Assembly: GCF_032118995.1 (NCBI RefSeq)
Contig: NC_092660.1
Span: 18,958,501 to 19,022,500 of the forward strand
Origin: Asterias amurensis
Taxonomy: Eukaryota > Echinodermata > Asteroidea > Forcipulatida > Asteriidae
Length of the DNA: 64,000 nt
Direction: 5' to 3'
The translations under genes were made by a program, and so were the position numbers. The notes under the pieces are model-generated. The model was not told the DNA's origin. It saw nothing but the letters and a program-made list of their open reading frames with translations, and made no database searches. Below, one piece after another: positions 19,937 through 31,259 of the stretch (position 1 is the first letter of the stretch; the number at the start of each line of letters is the position of its first letter).

Positions 19937-22833
19937 CGTATTGAATCTGAGTTTATTAAGTTGCTATAAAATCATTCCTCGAGAAGACAGATAAAGGATG
20001 GAAATGCATGAAGTAGAATGATCCCACGTTCACACACAGCTCAATGTAATAGTGATTTAATGTAAGTTATGTATTAATTTTAACGATGAATTCGACTTGG
20101 TTTGTACTTCCTCTTGCTATAACTACGCGCCAATAAACTTCAACAATAACACAATTCATGAATTTCATTTTATCCAGACATGTTTGACAAAGAGAATTAT
20201 AACGTCAAAGTTCAACTAGATCTGGAACAGTTATTTGAGAACAACCATACCGCAACTTACCCGAATCATGAACACTGTACTATGTCACTACCACAAACCG
20301 ACTGATTGCAACATTTGAAAGTTCCACCAAGGTCTAATTGTGGAAAGAAACAAACGAAGAGACAGAAACACAGTAAGACTATACTTTAGAAGAGTTTCAT
20401 TGAAAAGGGATAAGAATATAACGTCACTGTTTAATTTTCATGAAACTTGTACCTATATGCAGATTAAAACTAGGTAGGGTTCGACACCAGAAGGCAGAAC
20501 TGTTTACATATTCTCTTTCATTTCGGTCGTTGACAATGTGCAACTTGAAAGTTTTACAACAATATGAATTTTGGTTTTATAACCTTATACACCAATTTAT
20601 ACTTAGTACTTTTCTGAGTTCTGTTATTTTTGTTTCTTACTTTTTGTAAATACTGAATTGACAGTGCTTACACACATCGGTGTATAAGTTTAAAACCAAA
20701 ATTAATAACAACAATTAAAGAGATGTTAAATATGGACAGCATGGAAAAGTAAATTTAATTTCGATCATTGCTTCGCCATTGAGTCACTTCGACTGAGTTA
20801 TGAGACTATTTCCTTATCGATGTTTGCTGCTGGTGCCAATTGCCACAATTCTGAAATTTCCTAGCAGTGTTATGGTATGGTACACATCGTAACAATGACA
20901 TAGCGGCAGAGTGCGCCCTCTATCCGATATCCATGTTTATTGTGATCATTGTGTTCGTTTTGAACGACAGCTAAATTAATAACGCTCATATAGTATATGG
21001 ATGGAGTGGTAGGGTATAGCCACTAATATACTTCATTGAGCTTCCTTACAAACAAGGGCCGTACCTTTGTGTTGCAACCGTAGTTTAAAGCTTCCTTGAA
21101 TCTGTACAAAAACATGTGACGTCACTAAGGCAAGGTCCCCCAGTGACCAAGCTTGGTTGGGGAGAGACAAGAGAGCCTAGAGAATTCCGCACAATGTCAG
21201 AAGGGTGCTACTAACATGGAGGATGGTGATGGGATTCTCATTTACGAAGTGATGAACATAATTATTATTTTACCATGACAGCTAACCTAATAAGGTGCGA
21301 ATGTATTGGAGCTGATGCAGTACAGTCATTTCTAATTCTTAAAGCTTTGTATAAAATTCTCATCGATATTATTATAAACAGATCGCTTTCATTCTGAAAG
21401 CAACTAGACTCCCAATAATAAGTTGATCCGGAACCAAATCCTCAGAGAACTATTCCCATTTAAAATTCTCTCGAAGTTATTTATTTTCATTAATTTGGAT
21501 TGCCACAGGATTAATATTAAACAATACACGTGAACAAAATCCCTGACTCAAAAAGATAGTCCTTTGTCGACAGAATTACAATGTAGTCGACTGACGTAGT
21601 TTGTTGGTAAAAGTGTATATCTTTTTGCAAATCTGTGGGACTTATAATGCTTCACAAGGCAGTCCTCTCGACATTTTGTATTCAAAACTCAATAGAGAAT
21701 CGTTTTTTAAAGCTTTAAATGCATTTTAATCATGAAGTCATACATCATTATGTACAATTATTACTTTGCAAAAGTTATGTATCCGCTAATGATGTTGAAA
21801 GGGTTAGTCAAATAGCACCTTAATGAAAAGTAGATAATATTAAACTTTGAGTTTGATTTTTTTTTTAATAGTGACTTGTGAATTATCTGTATTGTTGGAT
21901 GGAGTTTGGACTGAGCCAAATTTGGTTTTATTCCGCTGAGGGCAATGACACAAAAACCTTTACATTTAATTCTTGGCTTTTGACATGTCGTTGTTGAATT
22001 CGCAAAAAAAAAATAAAAAAAATTCGTTTTGGTTAAAGTCGATATTTGAAACAAACATAATATTTACAATTGATGTGAGGACGTACCATCACATTTTGTT
22101 ATCCTTAAACGCGTTCATATACCATCACCATAGGCTACGTGTAGTTTATTTACATTAAAAAAAATTATATACCATTTTGTTAACGGTGTAAACTTTAGTC
22201 CTCCAAATATCGTAATAATCCTAAATATTATTTGTATGAAAAGATTGTTATCAAAACGCAGCCCAAACCAAAGCTACAAATTGCAAATCACGGTCCGCGT
22301 TCTTGCCTTATACTTGTACCGTCACTCGTTCACAGCTACATGGTATTTAAAGAAGTTTTCTCGATTTGGTTGACTGATATGTCTCTTGAAATCCACTGAG
22401 AACAATGCAAATGACTGTCCTTAAAAATTGATGATGTAATTGACGTTTCTATTGTAGATAATTGGAGGTGTAAATGTTATCAAAGTATTCTGTGTACAAT
22501 CCGCACTCCTATTCAGTTAATAATTGCCATTATACCATTATGTACACTGCACAACAAACTGGAGTGTCAAAAGTTGACACCAAGCGTGTTGTCACATAGA
22601 TTCCGAATAGAGAATCAAAGTAATCACCATATGAGGTTATACCACTTAAAATGTAAACGTTTTCGCAGAAACAAGTGCTATTTAAAAACCACATAAACCA
22701 CATTGTGTATATTTATATTTATTTTGTTGTTTTCATCTTTATGTACAACACCCACAGTATAAATTTTAACAACCAGTTTTTGCAATGAATATGGTACTCA
22801 TGTGTCTAACTGTTAATGTTCTGAAACTGCTGC
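19937..22833. other. Gene 5-gene 6 spacer
   Basis: A paralogue of the gene 1-2 and gene 8-9 spacers, here without the LINE. It includes the hairpin at 20571-20702 and the GTGTT-rich 3' flank of gene 6. The open frames at 20440-20649 and 21761-22054 are not preserved in the paralogues; I see no gene. Confidence 0.6.
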
Positions 22834-23717
22834 TCAGGTGGCACTCGGTGGCACTCTTACCACTTCATAGCTGGTGTTAGTGCTACCCTCTGGACGAGCG
22901 TAGTCATACTCTGGGCTGCCATTCCCTACTTCAACTGGTTGGAAGTAGGTATGTTGAGTGTCAGTTGCTCCTGATGAACTTGGTGTTGGGTCAACGTGCA
23001 AAGTGACTTGGTGATTTATTCTTTGCTCATAGGTATCATCGGGAATTGTCTCTTCAGTCGTAGTGGGTTCCATGTAGATGCGATTCTTGTCCTCCGTTGG
23101 CTGAAGGTCCATGTAGGGATCAGGTTTGGTGACTTGGGGTTCTTTCTTAGCTCTGAGTCTTTCAAATAGACCCTTTTGTCGGACAGCACGAAGGATTGGA
23201 ATGACGATGACGACGAAGAAGAATGTAACAGCGAGGGCTATTATGGAAGCAACCATCAATGGAGTCATGCTGGCGAAGTATAGCAATGAAAGTGTTACAC
23301 TGAACGTGACTACGATGTCGTAGTCTCCGACCGATATTGGGTCATTGACATTACACACATATTCATCACTATCGGCCCTCTGCACATTGGTGATGGTAAA
23401 GTCTTGAACAACTGTGTGAGTAACTGTGTCTACCGAAGTAACGAAGATGAATCGTCCATTGTTATTATTAATAGTGAATTCACCCTCATCTCAGTATCAT
23501 ATCATGGTCTCGCCTCCTCCATTCCACGGTATATTCCGACTCGAGGTCTGTAGCGGTACACCTCATATCAACCTGCCCGCCCTCCTTACGATCAGCCTCT
23601 TGTGTTAAGATCTCAGCATACGCTGTTGGTTGAGCAGTGACAACCATCAGGAATCCGCCTGCATCAAGTGAACACCAAACACACCAGCAAAACATACATC
23701 GAGATCCTTCCATCCAT
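22834..23717 (-). pseudogene. Gene 6: S-class receptor, second Ig domain deleted, frameshifted
   Basis: A degenerate member with several lesions. (1) Two bases are missing in the signal-peptide region, so the frame is open only from the second ATG at 23713 (MEGSRCMFCWC). (2) One extra base at about 23486 breaks the V domain after MILR; the frame resumes to give QRADSDEYVC. (3) An in-frame deletion joins the end of the V domain (LLYFAS) straight to the helix (MTPLMVASII), removing the second Ig domain and stalk. (4) A C-terminal shift ends the protein at VPPSAT, removing the YQNI motif. The tail has an insertion of about 27 residues before TYFQPV not seen elsewhere; it has its own Tyr (TYEQ). 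Most likely a pseudogene. Its 5' flank faces L gene 7. Confidence 0.88.
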
Positions 23718-24389
23718 CGTATTGAATCTGAGTTTATTAAGTTGCTTTTAAATCATTCCTGGAGAAGACGGGTAAAGGATGGAAATGCATGAAGTAGAAT
23801 GATCCCACGTTCACACACAGCTCAATGTAATAGTGATTTAATGTAAGTTTAACGGTACATGGTTGTACTTCCTTCTGAGCATCACACGCCAATGAACTTC
23901 AACAATAACACAACTCTGGGTTTTCATTTTTACGGCAACAAGTTTAACAATAAGGGTCACAATGTCGCAGTTCAACTGATTCTGAAACATGCCCAAAACC
24001 AACAAATTAAATCACGCTGACCTCAACATAATTTCAGCGTCATCATGTTAATAAAATGGTTTGAAACAGAATAATCAAGACAAACTATAGTTTAACAATT
24101 GTTGCCATTTTAAAACGTTCGATTTTACAGTCTTTCAGTCGCTTGGATATGTGGGAATTGGTTTGTCAAAGAACTTATTTAAATTTTTACTGAGCGCTCT
24201 CAAAGAGTGTGATCCATGTTTGGACGAGGATCGTGGCGTCATAGATTTCCCAGGTCAGCACAAAACTGATTTGGAAAATGCCTGATAGATCAGTTCAGGG
24301 TATAGATGTAATCCATCAATAAATCACAAACACGCACCAACGGTGCCAATAGGGTCCTAAATCGTGTTTAATATTTGCCTTCTTTTTAA

Positions 24390-24772
24390 AGACACTGAGC
24401 ACTTTTGGTAATTGTCAAAGACCAGTCTTCTCACGTGTATCTCAACATGCACAAATTAACAAACCTGTAAAAATTCGAACTCAATTGGTTGTCGAAGTTG
24501 CGAGATAATAATGGAAGAAAAAACACCCTTGTCACACGAAGTTGTGTGGTTTCAGATGCTTGATTTCGGTGACTCAAAATCCAATTCTGAGGTCTCGAAA
24601 TCAAATTCAAATATTTTAGTGGAAAATTACTTCTTTCTCGAAAGGTACGTTACTTAGAGGGAGCCGTTTCTCGCAATGTTGTATACTATCAACAGCTCTC
24701 CAATGCTTGTTACCAAGTAAGTTTTTATATGCTAACATTTATTTTGAGTAATTACCAATAGTGCCCAGTGCT
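24390..24772. mobile_element. MITE family B, 383 bp
   Basis: TTAA at 24386-24389 and 24773-24776. Ends AGACACTGAGCACTTTTGGTA and TACCAATAGTGCCCAGTGCT. Confidence 0.8.
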
Positions 24773-24951
24773 TTAAATACAGAAACATATTTTAGTAAAC
24801 ATTCTTTAGAGCAGTACTGAGTGTTATTAATTTAGCTGTAATTCAAAACGAATACAATGATCACACTAGACATGCCGATTATGTAACCACTGTATACTCA
24901 ACATTTTCCCGAGTTCTGTGAACAAAATCACAGGCATATTACTCAGGTGGG

Positions 24952-25017
24952 ATTCGAACCCACAACCTTTGCAATTCTAGAGTCAGTGTCATACCAACTA
25001 GACCACCGAGATTGCCC
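24952..25017 (-). repeat. tRNA-derived SINE-like segment
   Basis: Same A-box/B-box arrangement as at 7126, in the same place relative to L gene 7. The T-stem has one changed base (TTGTGGG). Confidence 0.55.
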
Positions 25018-25620
25018 GGTAGCTAGAGACAAGTATAGTTAGAATCATATTGTGTAAAGCAGCGGGCACTCCAACGAACTAATAGATGTTAAATTTGCAA
25101 CGGACATGAAGAAAATTAATTTTGGTTTCACCCATACACACCGAGAAATTATTATTATCATTTTCCAATAAATCTCCTTTGTCGTATAATCTGTATTTGT
25201 GTCTTTTCAGCTGTTTTTCTGCGCCATTAGATTTATTTAGCTTTAAGAAGTTGCAATTAGTCGGTTTGTTGCCGTGCCAAGGTTCTACAGTATTGCAATG
25301 TCATGATATGTGTGAGTTGCAGTATGGTTGTTCATAAGTTCTAGATTCAGTTGAACTGTGACGTTATAATCCTTGTTGTCAAACATGTCTGGATAAAATG
25401 AAATTCATGAGTTGTGTTATTGTTGAAGTTTATTGGCGCGTAGTTATAGCAGGAGGAAGTACAAACCAAGTCGACTTATCGTTGAATACATGTACATTAA
25501 ATCACTATTACATTGAGCTGTAAGTAAACGTGGTATCATTCTACTTCATGCATTTCCATCCTTTATCCGTCTTCTTAAGGAATGATTTAAAAGCAACTGA
25601 ATAAACTCAGATTCAATACG

Positions 25621-27585
25621 ATGGATGGAAGGAGCTCGATGTATGTTTTGTTGGTGTGTGTTTGGTGTTCACTTGATGCAGGCGAATTCCTGATGGTTGT
25701 CACTGCTCAACCAACAGCGTATGCAGAGATCTTAACACCAGAGGCTGACCGTGTAAAGGAGGGCGAGCAGGTTGATATGAAGTGCACCGCTACAAACCTC
25801 ACGTCGAAGCACATCGTGGAGTGGGGGACTAAGGACCCAATACAGACCCTGAGATGGGGTGAGACCACTTATCAAAACGTGAATGGGCGATTCATCTTCG
25901 TTACATCGGTAGGTGTGAATACTCAAACAGTTGTTCAAGACTTTACTATCACCAATGTGCAGAGGGCCGATACTGATGAATATGTGTGTAATGTCAATGA
26001 CCCAATACCGACCGGAGGCCACACCATCGTAGCCGAATCCAGAGTTACACTTTCAGTGTTATACTTCCCCAGTGCGTCCTTCCCTGTGTGCTCTCCTGCT
26101 GGACCCATTACAGTAGACGCTGGGACAGAGTTAGATATGAGTTGTTTTTCATTCAGAAGTCACGGAACAGTCAAAATGACGATCAATCCCACTATACAGA
26201 CTTCTAGATACACCAACTGGGCATCAGTAATCAACGATGATAGCGATACAGTCGTAAGGACATTAGATTTGACATTGGATGATGCTGATAATGGTGTTGC
26301 ATTCGAATGCTTCATATCATCAATGTATTTCGCTGGTATGCAACGTACATGTCAAATCGGACCAATTACAGTAAGGAACACTATGACAATACCCATGACA
26401 GAACCCACACCATCATCACCGTCAACATCATCTACAGCAGGATCAACGAGACCATCGATTGGAAATCCTACTCTAACCACAGAGAACGAGGTTGCTTCAA
26501 CCTCCTCCTCTGCATCTACTCAATCTACGTCCACGAGTCAGTCCAGTCCTGCCGTCATTGCCGGAGCAGTCGTAGGGGGAGTCGCTGCATTTCTTCTCCT
26601 CGTAATCCTGATCCGTATTTGCTGTAAACGACGCTCCGGCAACTCGGATCCCAAATCGGAACAGTTCAATGCAGACATCAACCAAACAAATACTGACTTG
26701 ACACTAGATAGACTTGAACAGTCTCAGATCAGTTTCAACGAGTATGGAGATCTTGACTCAATACAACATGGATTACATGATAATATCATATATGTCCCAT
26801 CCCCGAGCCCAATATCCGAACCAGCTGCGTCTTATGCTGGCACTTTGCCGGTACAAACAGCTGAGACGATTGATCCAAGTCTAATTTATGCAAAACCAAT
26901 CCGTACCAAAACTCAAAAGACTGAACGTGAACTGAAGAAGCAACAGTCGGACCCCAACGATAACCCTACAACTGATCAGAGTTACAACAATCCTGCATTT
27001 GATTCTAATGTCTCTGGTGAAACAACAGCGCCCTATTGGGACGACTCACCCACTCCCACACCGGCGGCATCGGTTAGACCAACTCAACCTAGTAAACCCA
27101 CACCCTATAAACCCAACCCGTCACAGCGTAACACATTGGGTAGGCCTAACAATGACAATCCTGTAACTGAGTCAAGTGTCTCTGATGGAACAACAACGCC
27201 CTCTGGAGTCGACTTATCCACATCCACCAAACCGATTGCATTAGTCAGACCAACTCGACCTAGTAAGCCCAGACCCTATAAGCCCAAGCCAGCAGAGCGT
27301 ATGAGTGACGCCCCGAGTACCCACAATGACCGGATGCCACCCTCTCCCCCACCCCTAACAAGCGTCAATGACGGTGCCCCTAGCCTGGAAAACACCGACG
27401 ATTCACCTTATGCCCAAACCTCCTTACCTATGAGGCAGCAGAGTAGTCATGGCAACCCAGCATCTGAGGATCACATTGTCTATGCTGATTTGGATTTGCA
27501 ATCAGACGAGATTCAAGATGGCGGACACCACCCTCAACCAGCATCTGATGAAGCAGTGCTGTATTCGAGCGTTATGATGAACTAA
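25621..27585 (+). CDS. Gene 7: L-class Ig receptor, 654 aa
   Basis: Single-exon L member with an extra residue in the first strand (EADRVKEGEQ). V domain Cys55/Trp68/Cys123; second Ig domain begins with the unusual patch SCFSFRSHG in place of RCSSESSHG, shared base for base with S gene 9. Stalk ~257-309, helix ~311-333. The tail has YGDL, YVPS, YAKP, YNNP, two proline/basic runs, YAQT, IVYADL and VLYSSV; the last two satisfy the ITIM pattern (I/V)xYxx(L/V), here 27 residues apart because of one extra Asp (SDEAV). The gene pairs tail to tail with gene 8 and head to head with broken gene 6. The start ATG at 25621 is in the conserved context. Confidence 0.92.
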   Translation: MDGRSSMYVLLVCVWCSLDAGEFLMVVTAQPTAYAEILTPEADRVKEGEQVDMKCTATNLTSKHIVEWGTKDPIQTLRWGETTYQNVNGRFIFVTSVGVNTQTVVQDFTITNVQRADTDEYVCNVNDPIPTGGHTIVAESRVTLSVLYFPSASFPVCSPAGPITVDAGTELDMSCFSFRSHGTVKMTINPTIQTSRYTNWASVINDDSDTVVRTLDLTLDDADNGVAFECFISSMYFAGMQRTCQIGPITVRNTMTIPMTEPTPSSPSTSSTAGSTRPSIGNPTLTTENEVASTSSSASTQSTSTSQSSPAVIAGAVVGGVAAFLLLVILIRICCKRRSGNSDPKSEQFNADINQTNTDLTLDRLEQSQISFNEYGDLDSIQHGLHDNIIYVPSPSPISEPAASYAGTLPVQTAETIDPSLIYAKPIRTKTQKTERELKKQQSDPNDNPTTDQSYNNPAFDSNVSGETTAPYWDDSPTPTPAASVRPTQPSKPTPYKPNPSQRNTLGRPNNDNPVTESSVSDGTTTPSGVDLSTSTKPIALVRPTRPSKPRPYKPKPAERMSDAPSTHNDRMPPSPPPLTSVNDGAPSLENTDDSPYAQTSLPMRQQSSHGNPASEDHIVYADLDLQSDEIQDGGHHPQPASDEAVLYSSVMMN

Positions 27586-27643
27586 CATTTATGTATTTGA
27601 TAGGTATCATAGGATGAGAAAGACGCTGCCCTTCTCATTGTCA

Positions 27644-27893
27644 CCTGGGCCCAATTTCATAGAGCTGCTAAGAACAAAAACATTTCTTAGCATGAAGTTT
27701 CTTCCTTGATGAAAACAGGCCTACCAACCAAATTTCTATTTGTTGCATATTGCTTGTTAACTGGTATTCAGCTGTTGTTTGCTTATCCTGAAAATCACAT
27801 GGAAATTTGGTTGGTAATCCTGTTTGTATCAAGGAAGAACTGTCATGCTTAGCAAATTGTTGTGCTTAGCAGCTCTACGAAGATGGGTCCAGG
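27644..27893. mobile_element. MITE family D, ~250 bp
   Basis: Inverted ends CCTGGGCCCAATTTCATAG and its diverged complement ending GGGTCCAGG. Copies follow L genes 11 (48485-48735) and 14 (from 63785). It is absent after gene 3, where CACCTGGCCTGTCTCCCAAT is uninterrupted. Confidence 0.75.
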
Positions 27894-28308
27894 TCCGGTA
27901 TTCTCTCCCAATATAATCCACGTACCTTCTCCTAAAATGCTTATCAGCTCTTATTTATCCCTTGATTAATCTTCAAATAATTTTGTTCTACAATTCAAGT
28001 TGGCCTCATTGCTTTTTAAATGAACATGCATCAATTTTAGAAACATCAGTTTTCAACTTTTGAATTAAAAACATTTTTAAGAGATGTTATTTTGTTATCG
28101 AGCTATTATACTACCACGGTCTTGAGATCCTATTTGTTAGCCAAGACATTTTCTTGTACACACTTTATAAATAAGGACAAATTTTCACATTAAACATGAA
28201 TTTGGTTTTACATTGTACCGAAAACTAAAAATCATAAACTTCTTGACAACAATTTCATACATTTTTGATTATTTCACTTGAATGAAACTGTTCTGTTCTG
28301 GGCTTTAA

Positions 28309-28672
28309 AGCCATTATACACTTTCGGTAAACAGTATTGTCCAAGTCCCACACTTCGTGTATCACAACTTATATATAAAATAACAATCCTGTGGAAATTT
28401 AGGCTCAATCGGACATCGGAGTCGGGAGAAAATAACGGGAAAACCCACTCCTGTTTTCGCGCGTTTCGCCGTGTCATGACATGTGTTTATAACAAATCCG
28501 TAATTCTCGTTAACGAGAATTTATATTGTTTTACCGTTTTCTCAAAAAGTAAAGCATTTCATGGACTAATATTTCAAGAGAAGTCTTTCACCATTACCTT
28601 CTGTAAACCCTGTAAATTATTTGTAAATCTGTGAACTTTTTTTTTATTCTGTACCGAAAGGGTCCAATGGCT
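28309..28672. mobile_element. MITE family F, 364 bp, TTAA target site
   Basis: TTAA at 28305-28308 and 28673-28676. Ends AGCCATTATACACTTTCGGTA and TACCGAAAGGGTCCAATGGCT. The empty site, GGGTTTTAAGGTTTTAAG, is seen at about 49492 and 10552. Confidence 0.85.
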
Positions 28673-28940
28673 TTAAGGTTTTAAGATTTTGAAAAACATG
28701 TACTCTTTGCTAATATAACCGCATCTAATACATAAACAAACTATAACAAACAAAATGTACGTTTACGATTTAAAAGGCGTGTACAAACACTTTGTGTGAA
28801 TTGATTGCAAATGCATCCTTAATTATTCAGAAGAAAATTAATATCCAAAAAAGTTACACGTCAAAGTTATGTTTTATGAATGATATATTTTTACATTAAC
28901 GCTAAAATGAAGTCGGTGTAATCGGTGTTTGCAAGATTAA

Positions 28941-29061
28941 AGGGACCGTGTCGTCATGACTAATGATACGGAGTAGGGAAGGCGCGCCTGCAGTAACTGG
29001 TTGATAGATCATTGTTCCATGTACAGCAATGACCTGCTTTGACCATGACGACACAGCCCCT
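28941..29061. mobile_element. MITE family C, 121 bp
   Basis: A complete copy with TTAA at 28937-28940 and 29062-29065 and good inverted ends (AGGGACCGTGTCGTCATGA / CATGACGACACAGCCCCT). Confidence 0.8.
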
Positions 29062-29802
29062 TTAATCTATTTTCACGTCACACTTTTAGGTTTTGATAAA
29101 AAAAAATAAAAAATCAGGAAAAAAAATGAATAATGTCTTTGTATTTAGATTGCATCAACAGTGTAAGAACTTGCTCGACATGATGTATTTTTTAGTGAAT
29201 ATTCATTTGGAATTATGATAAATGATTATGTCTGAACCTGCTTAAGTAAATGAATAACTTAAACATCATTTCAGATTAAAAATAACAACAAGATTTTGAT
29301 TAAGATAAATGTAATTGGAAAACATGAATATGTACGTATACCTGCTTGATATTAATAAATTTTGCATTTAAAAAATTTTGTATATTAAAATTCTGCTACA
29401 GAATTATTGTATAATTTATTTTTTTTATATTAAAATACAATCGAGGACTTTGTATGAGCTAGAATACAAAATACTCTGCCAAAATACCGAACCATTTTTT
29501 TAACAGACTAGATGTTGGTTGAGGACAATGAACGGCACTTGATCAAGTTTTTTCATTCTGTATTTAAAAGGATTAATAATCAGAATTTGTGACCCTGTTG
29601 GCACCGTTGGTGGCGTGTTTGTGATTTATTGATGGGATACATCTATACCCTGAACTGAACTACCAGACATTTTCCAAACTAGTTTTGTGCTACCCTGGGC
29701 AATCTATGACGTCACAATCCTCGTTCAAATATGTGTCACACTCTGTGAGAGCGCTCAGTGAAATTTTGAATAAATTCTTTAACAAGCAATATCTCACCTA
29801 CC

Positions 29803-30873
29803 TGTTGTTTTGAACTACTCTGTGCCACAGGGGTCGGTACTCGGCCCGCAGTGGTTTACGCTGTACACTTTACCGATTCGTGACATCATCCTCAAATTTA
29901 ATCTGAATTACCATGTGTACGCAGACGACACTCAGCTATACATCACGTTTAAATCTTCTCAAGAAAACGCCAATGCATCTATTGCAAGACTTGAGAAATG
30001 CATCCAAGAGATTCGACGTTGGACACAACAAAACTTCCTGAAGTTAAATGATGATAAGACAGAGTTCCTTTTATTTGGGTCACGTCAACAGTTAACTAAG
30101 GTTTCAGTGCCATACATCTCCATCGGTGATGCTCGGATAGCTCCCTCGCTGAAAGCTCGGAACTTAGGGGTTATTTTTGATTCATCGATGACACTTCAGC
30201 CACACATCAACAATATTGTTCGTTTATCATCATATCACATCAGGAATATAGGTAAGATTCGCAAGTACTTGGACAAAAGTGCCACTGAAAAGGTCATTCA
30301 CGCATTTGTTACTTCTCGTCTTGACAACGGCAATGCTCTTCTCTACAGTCTTCCTAACAACCAGATTTCCCGACTTCAACGGCTCCAAAATACTGCTGCC
30401 CGCATTGTGACACTGTCTAGAAAATCCTGTTCTATCACCCCCATTCTGAAACAACTACACTGGCTCCCTATCTCTCAACGAATCATCTTCAAGCTGATGC
30501 TCATTGTCCACAAAGCTCTAAATGGCAAGGCTCCCCACTATATTTCTGAACTGCTTCAAGTTTACACTCCATCAAGGAATCTTCGATCAAGTTCCATGCT
30601 TCTCCTCATTGAACCCAAGTCTCGACACTCATGGGGTGACAGGTCTTTTTCTGTAGCCGCGCCACGCATCTGGAACTCTCTACCACTTAATCTTCGATCT
30701 TGTCTTTGTACCGCAAAATTCAAGTCTCTTCTCAAAACTTATCTTATGTCACAGGTTTTCAATGACTAATTTTATTGTGTCTGCTTTTCTTTGTGTTGTG
30801 TTTTTGTTTTGTTTTGTTTTGGTTTACTGCGCCTTGAACACCCAGCAGGGTGGATATGTGCGCATTACAAGTC

Positions 30874-30905
<32 letters not shown>
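29803..30905 (+). mobile_element. 5'-truncated CR1/L2-like LINE, 3' half
   Basis: Inserted in spacer 2 within sequence that is continuous at about 11690 in spacer 1; ACCTG is repeated on both sides as a short target duplication. An open frame (29810-30769, about 319 codons) encodes the reverse transcriptase from VPQGSVLGP (motif B) through YADDTQLY (catalytic), LKLNDDKTEF and NLGVIFDSS to the GDRSFSVAAPRIWN C-terminal end. It is followed by a ~100-base 3' region and an ATT microsatellite to 30905. Motif A and everything before it are missing, so it cannot move by itself. The intact frame suggests a recent insertion. Confidence 0.9.
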
Positions 30906-30908
<3 letters not shown>

Positions 30909-31118
30909 TGTAATTCTCAAAGCAACTAAAGGGCTGTAAAAGAGAAACATTTGTAAAACCAATATTTGATTTGATTCTCCAATTTCGAACAATCCTCCTA
31001 GTTATATAATGATATATATGCATATCCAGCGTATTATTCTGAGGCTGGATTTGTTGACCGTCCTGTTGTATTTCTCTCAGTAACAGCTTTGTGTACAACA
31101 CTCCCCATAGACTGCAAT

Positions 31119-31259
31119 AGGAGACTTTTGGGACGCTTGGTGGCAGCAGACTTACCAGGTAAATTTCATTGTTCTCGGTAATGTGCGCGTGCTCAGAGCT
31201 ACGTAAACAATGGAAATTTACCTGGTAAGTCCTGCCACCTAGCGCCTCAAAGTCTCCCA
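31119..31259. repeat. 141-bp foldback element
   Basis: Second copy of the axis foldback, in spacer 2; see 11906-12046. Confidence 0.75.

Larger units (their letters stand above)
23718..25620. other. Divergent spacer, genes 6 and 7
   Basis: Head-to-head region like 5899-7792. It contains the CRE module with a mutated core (GGCGTCA near 24234), MITE B at 24390-24772, the tRNA-like segment near 24952-25017 and the proximal flank of gene 7. The acceptor-like CTTCTTAAG here lacks the CCAG form seen at gene 3. No gene. Confidence 0.6.
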
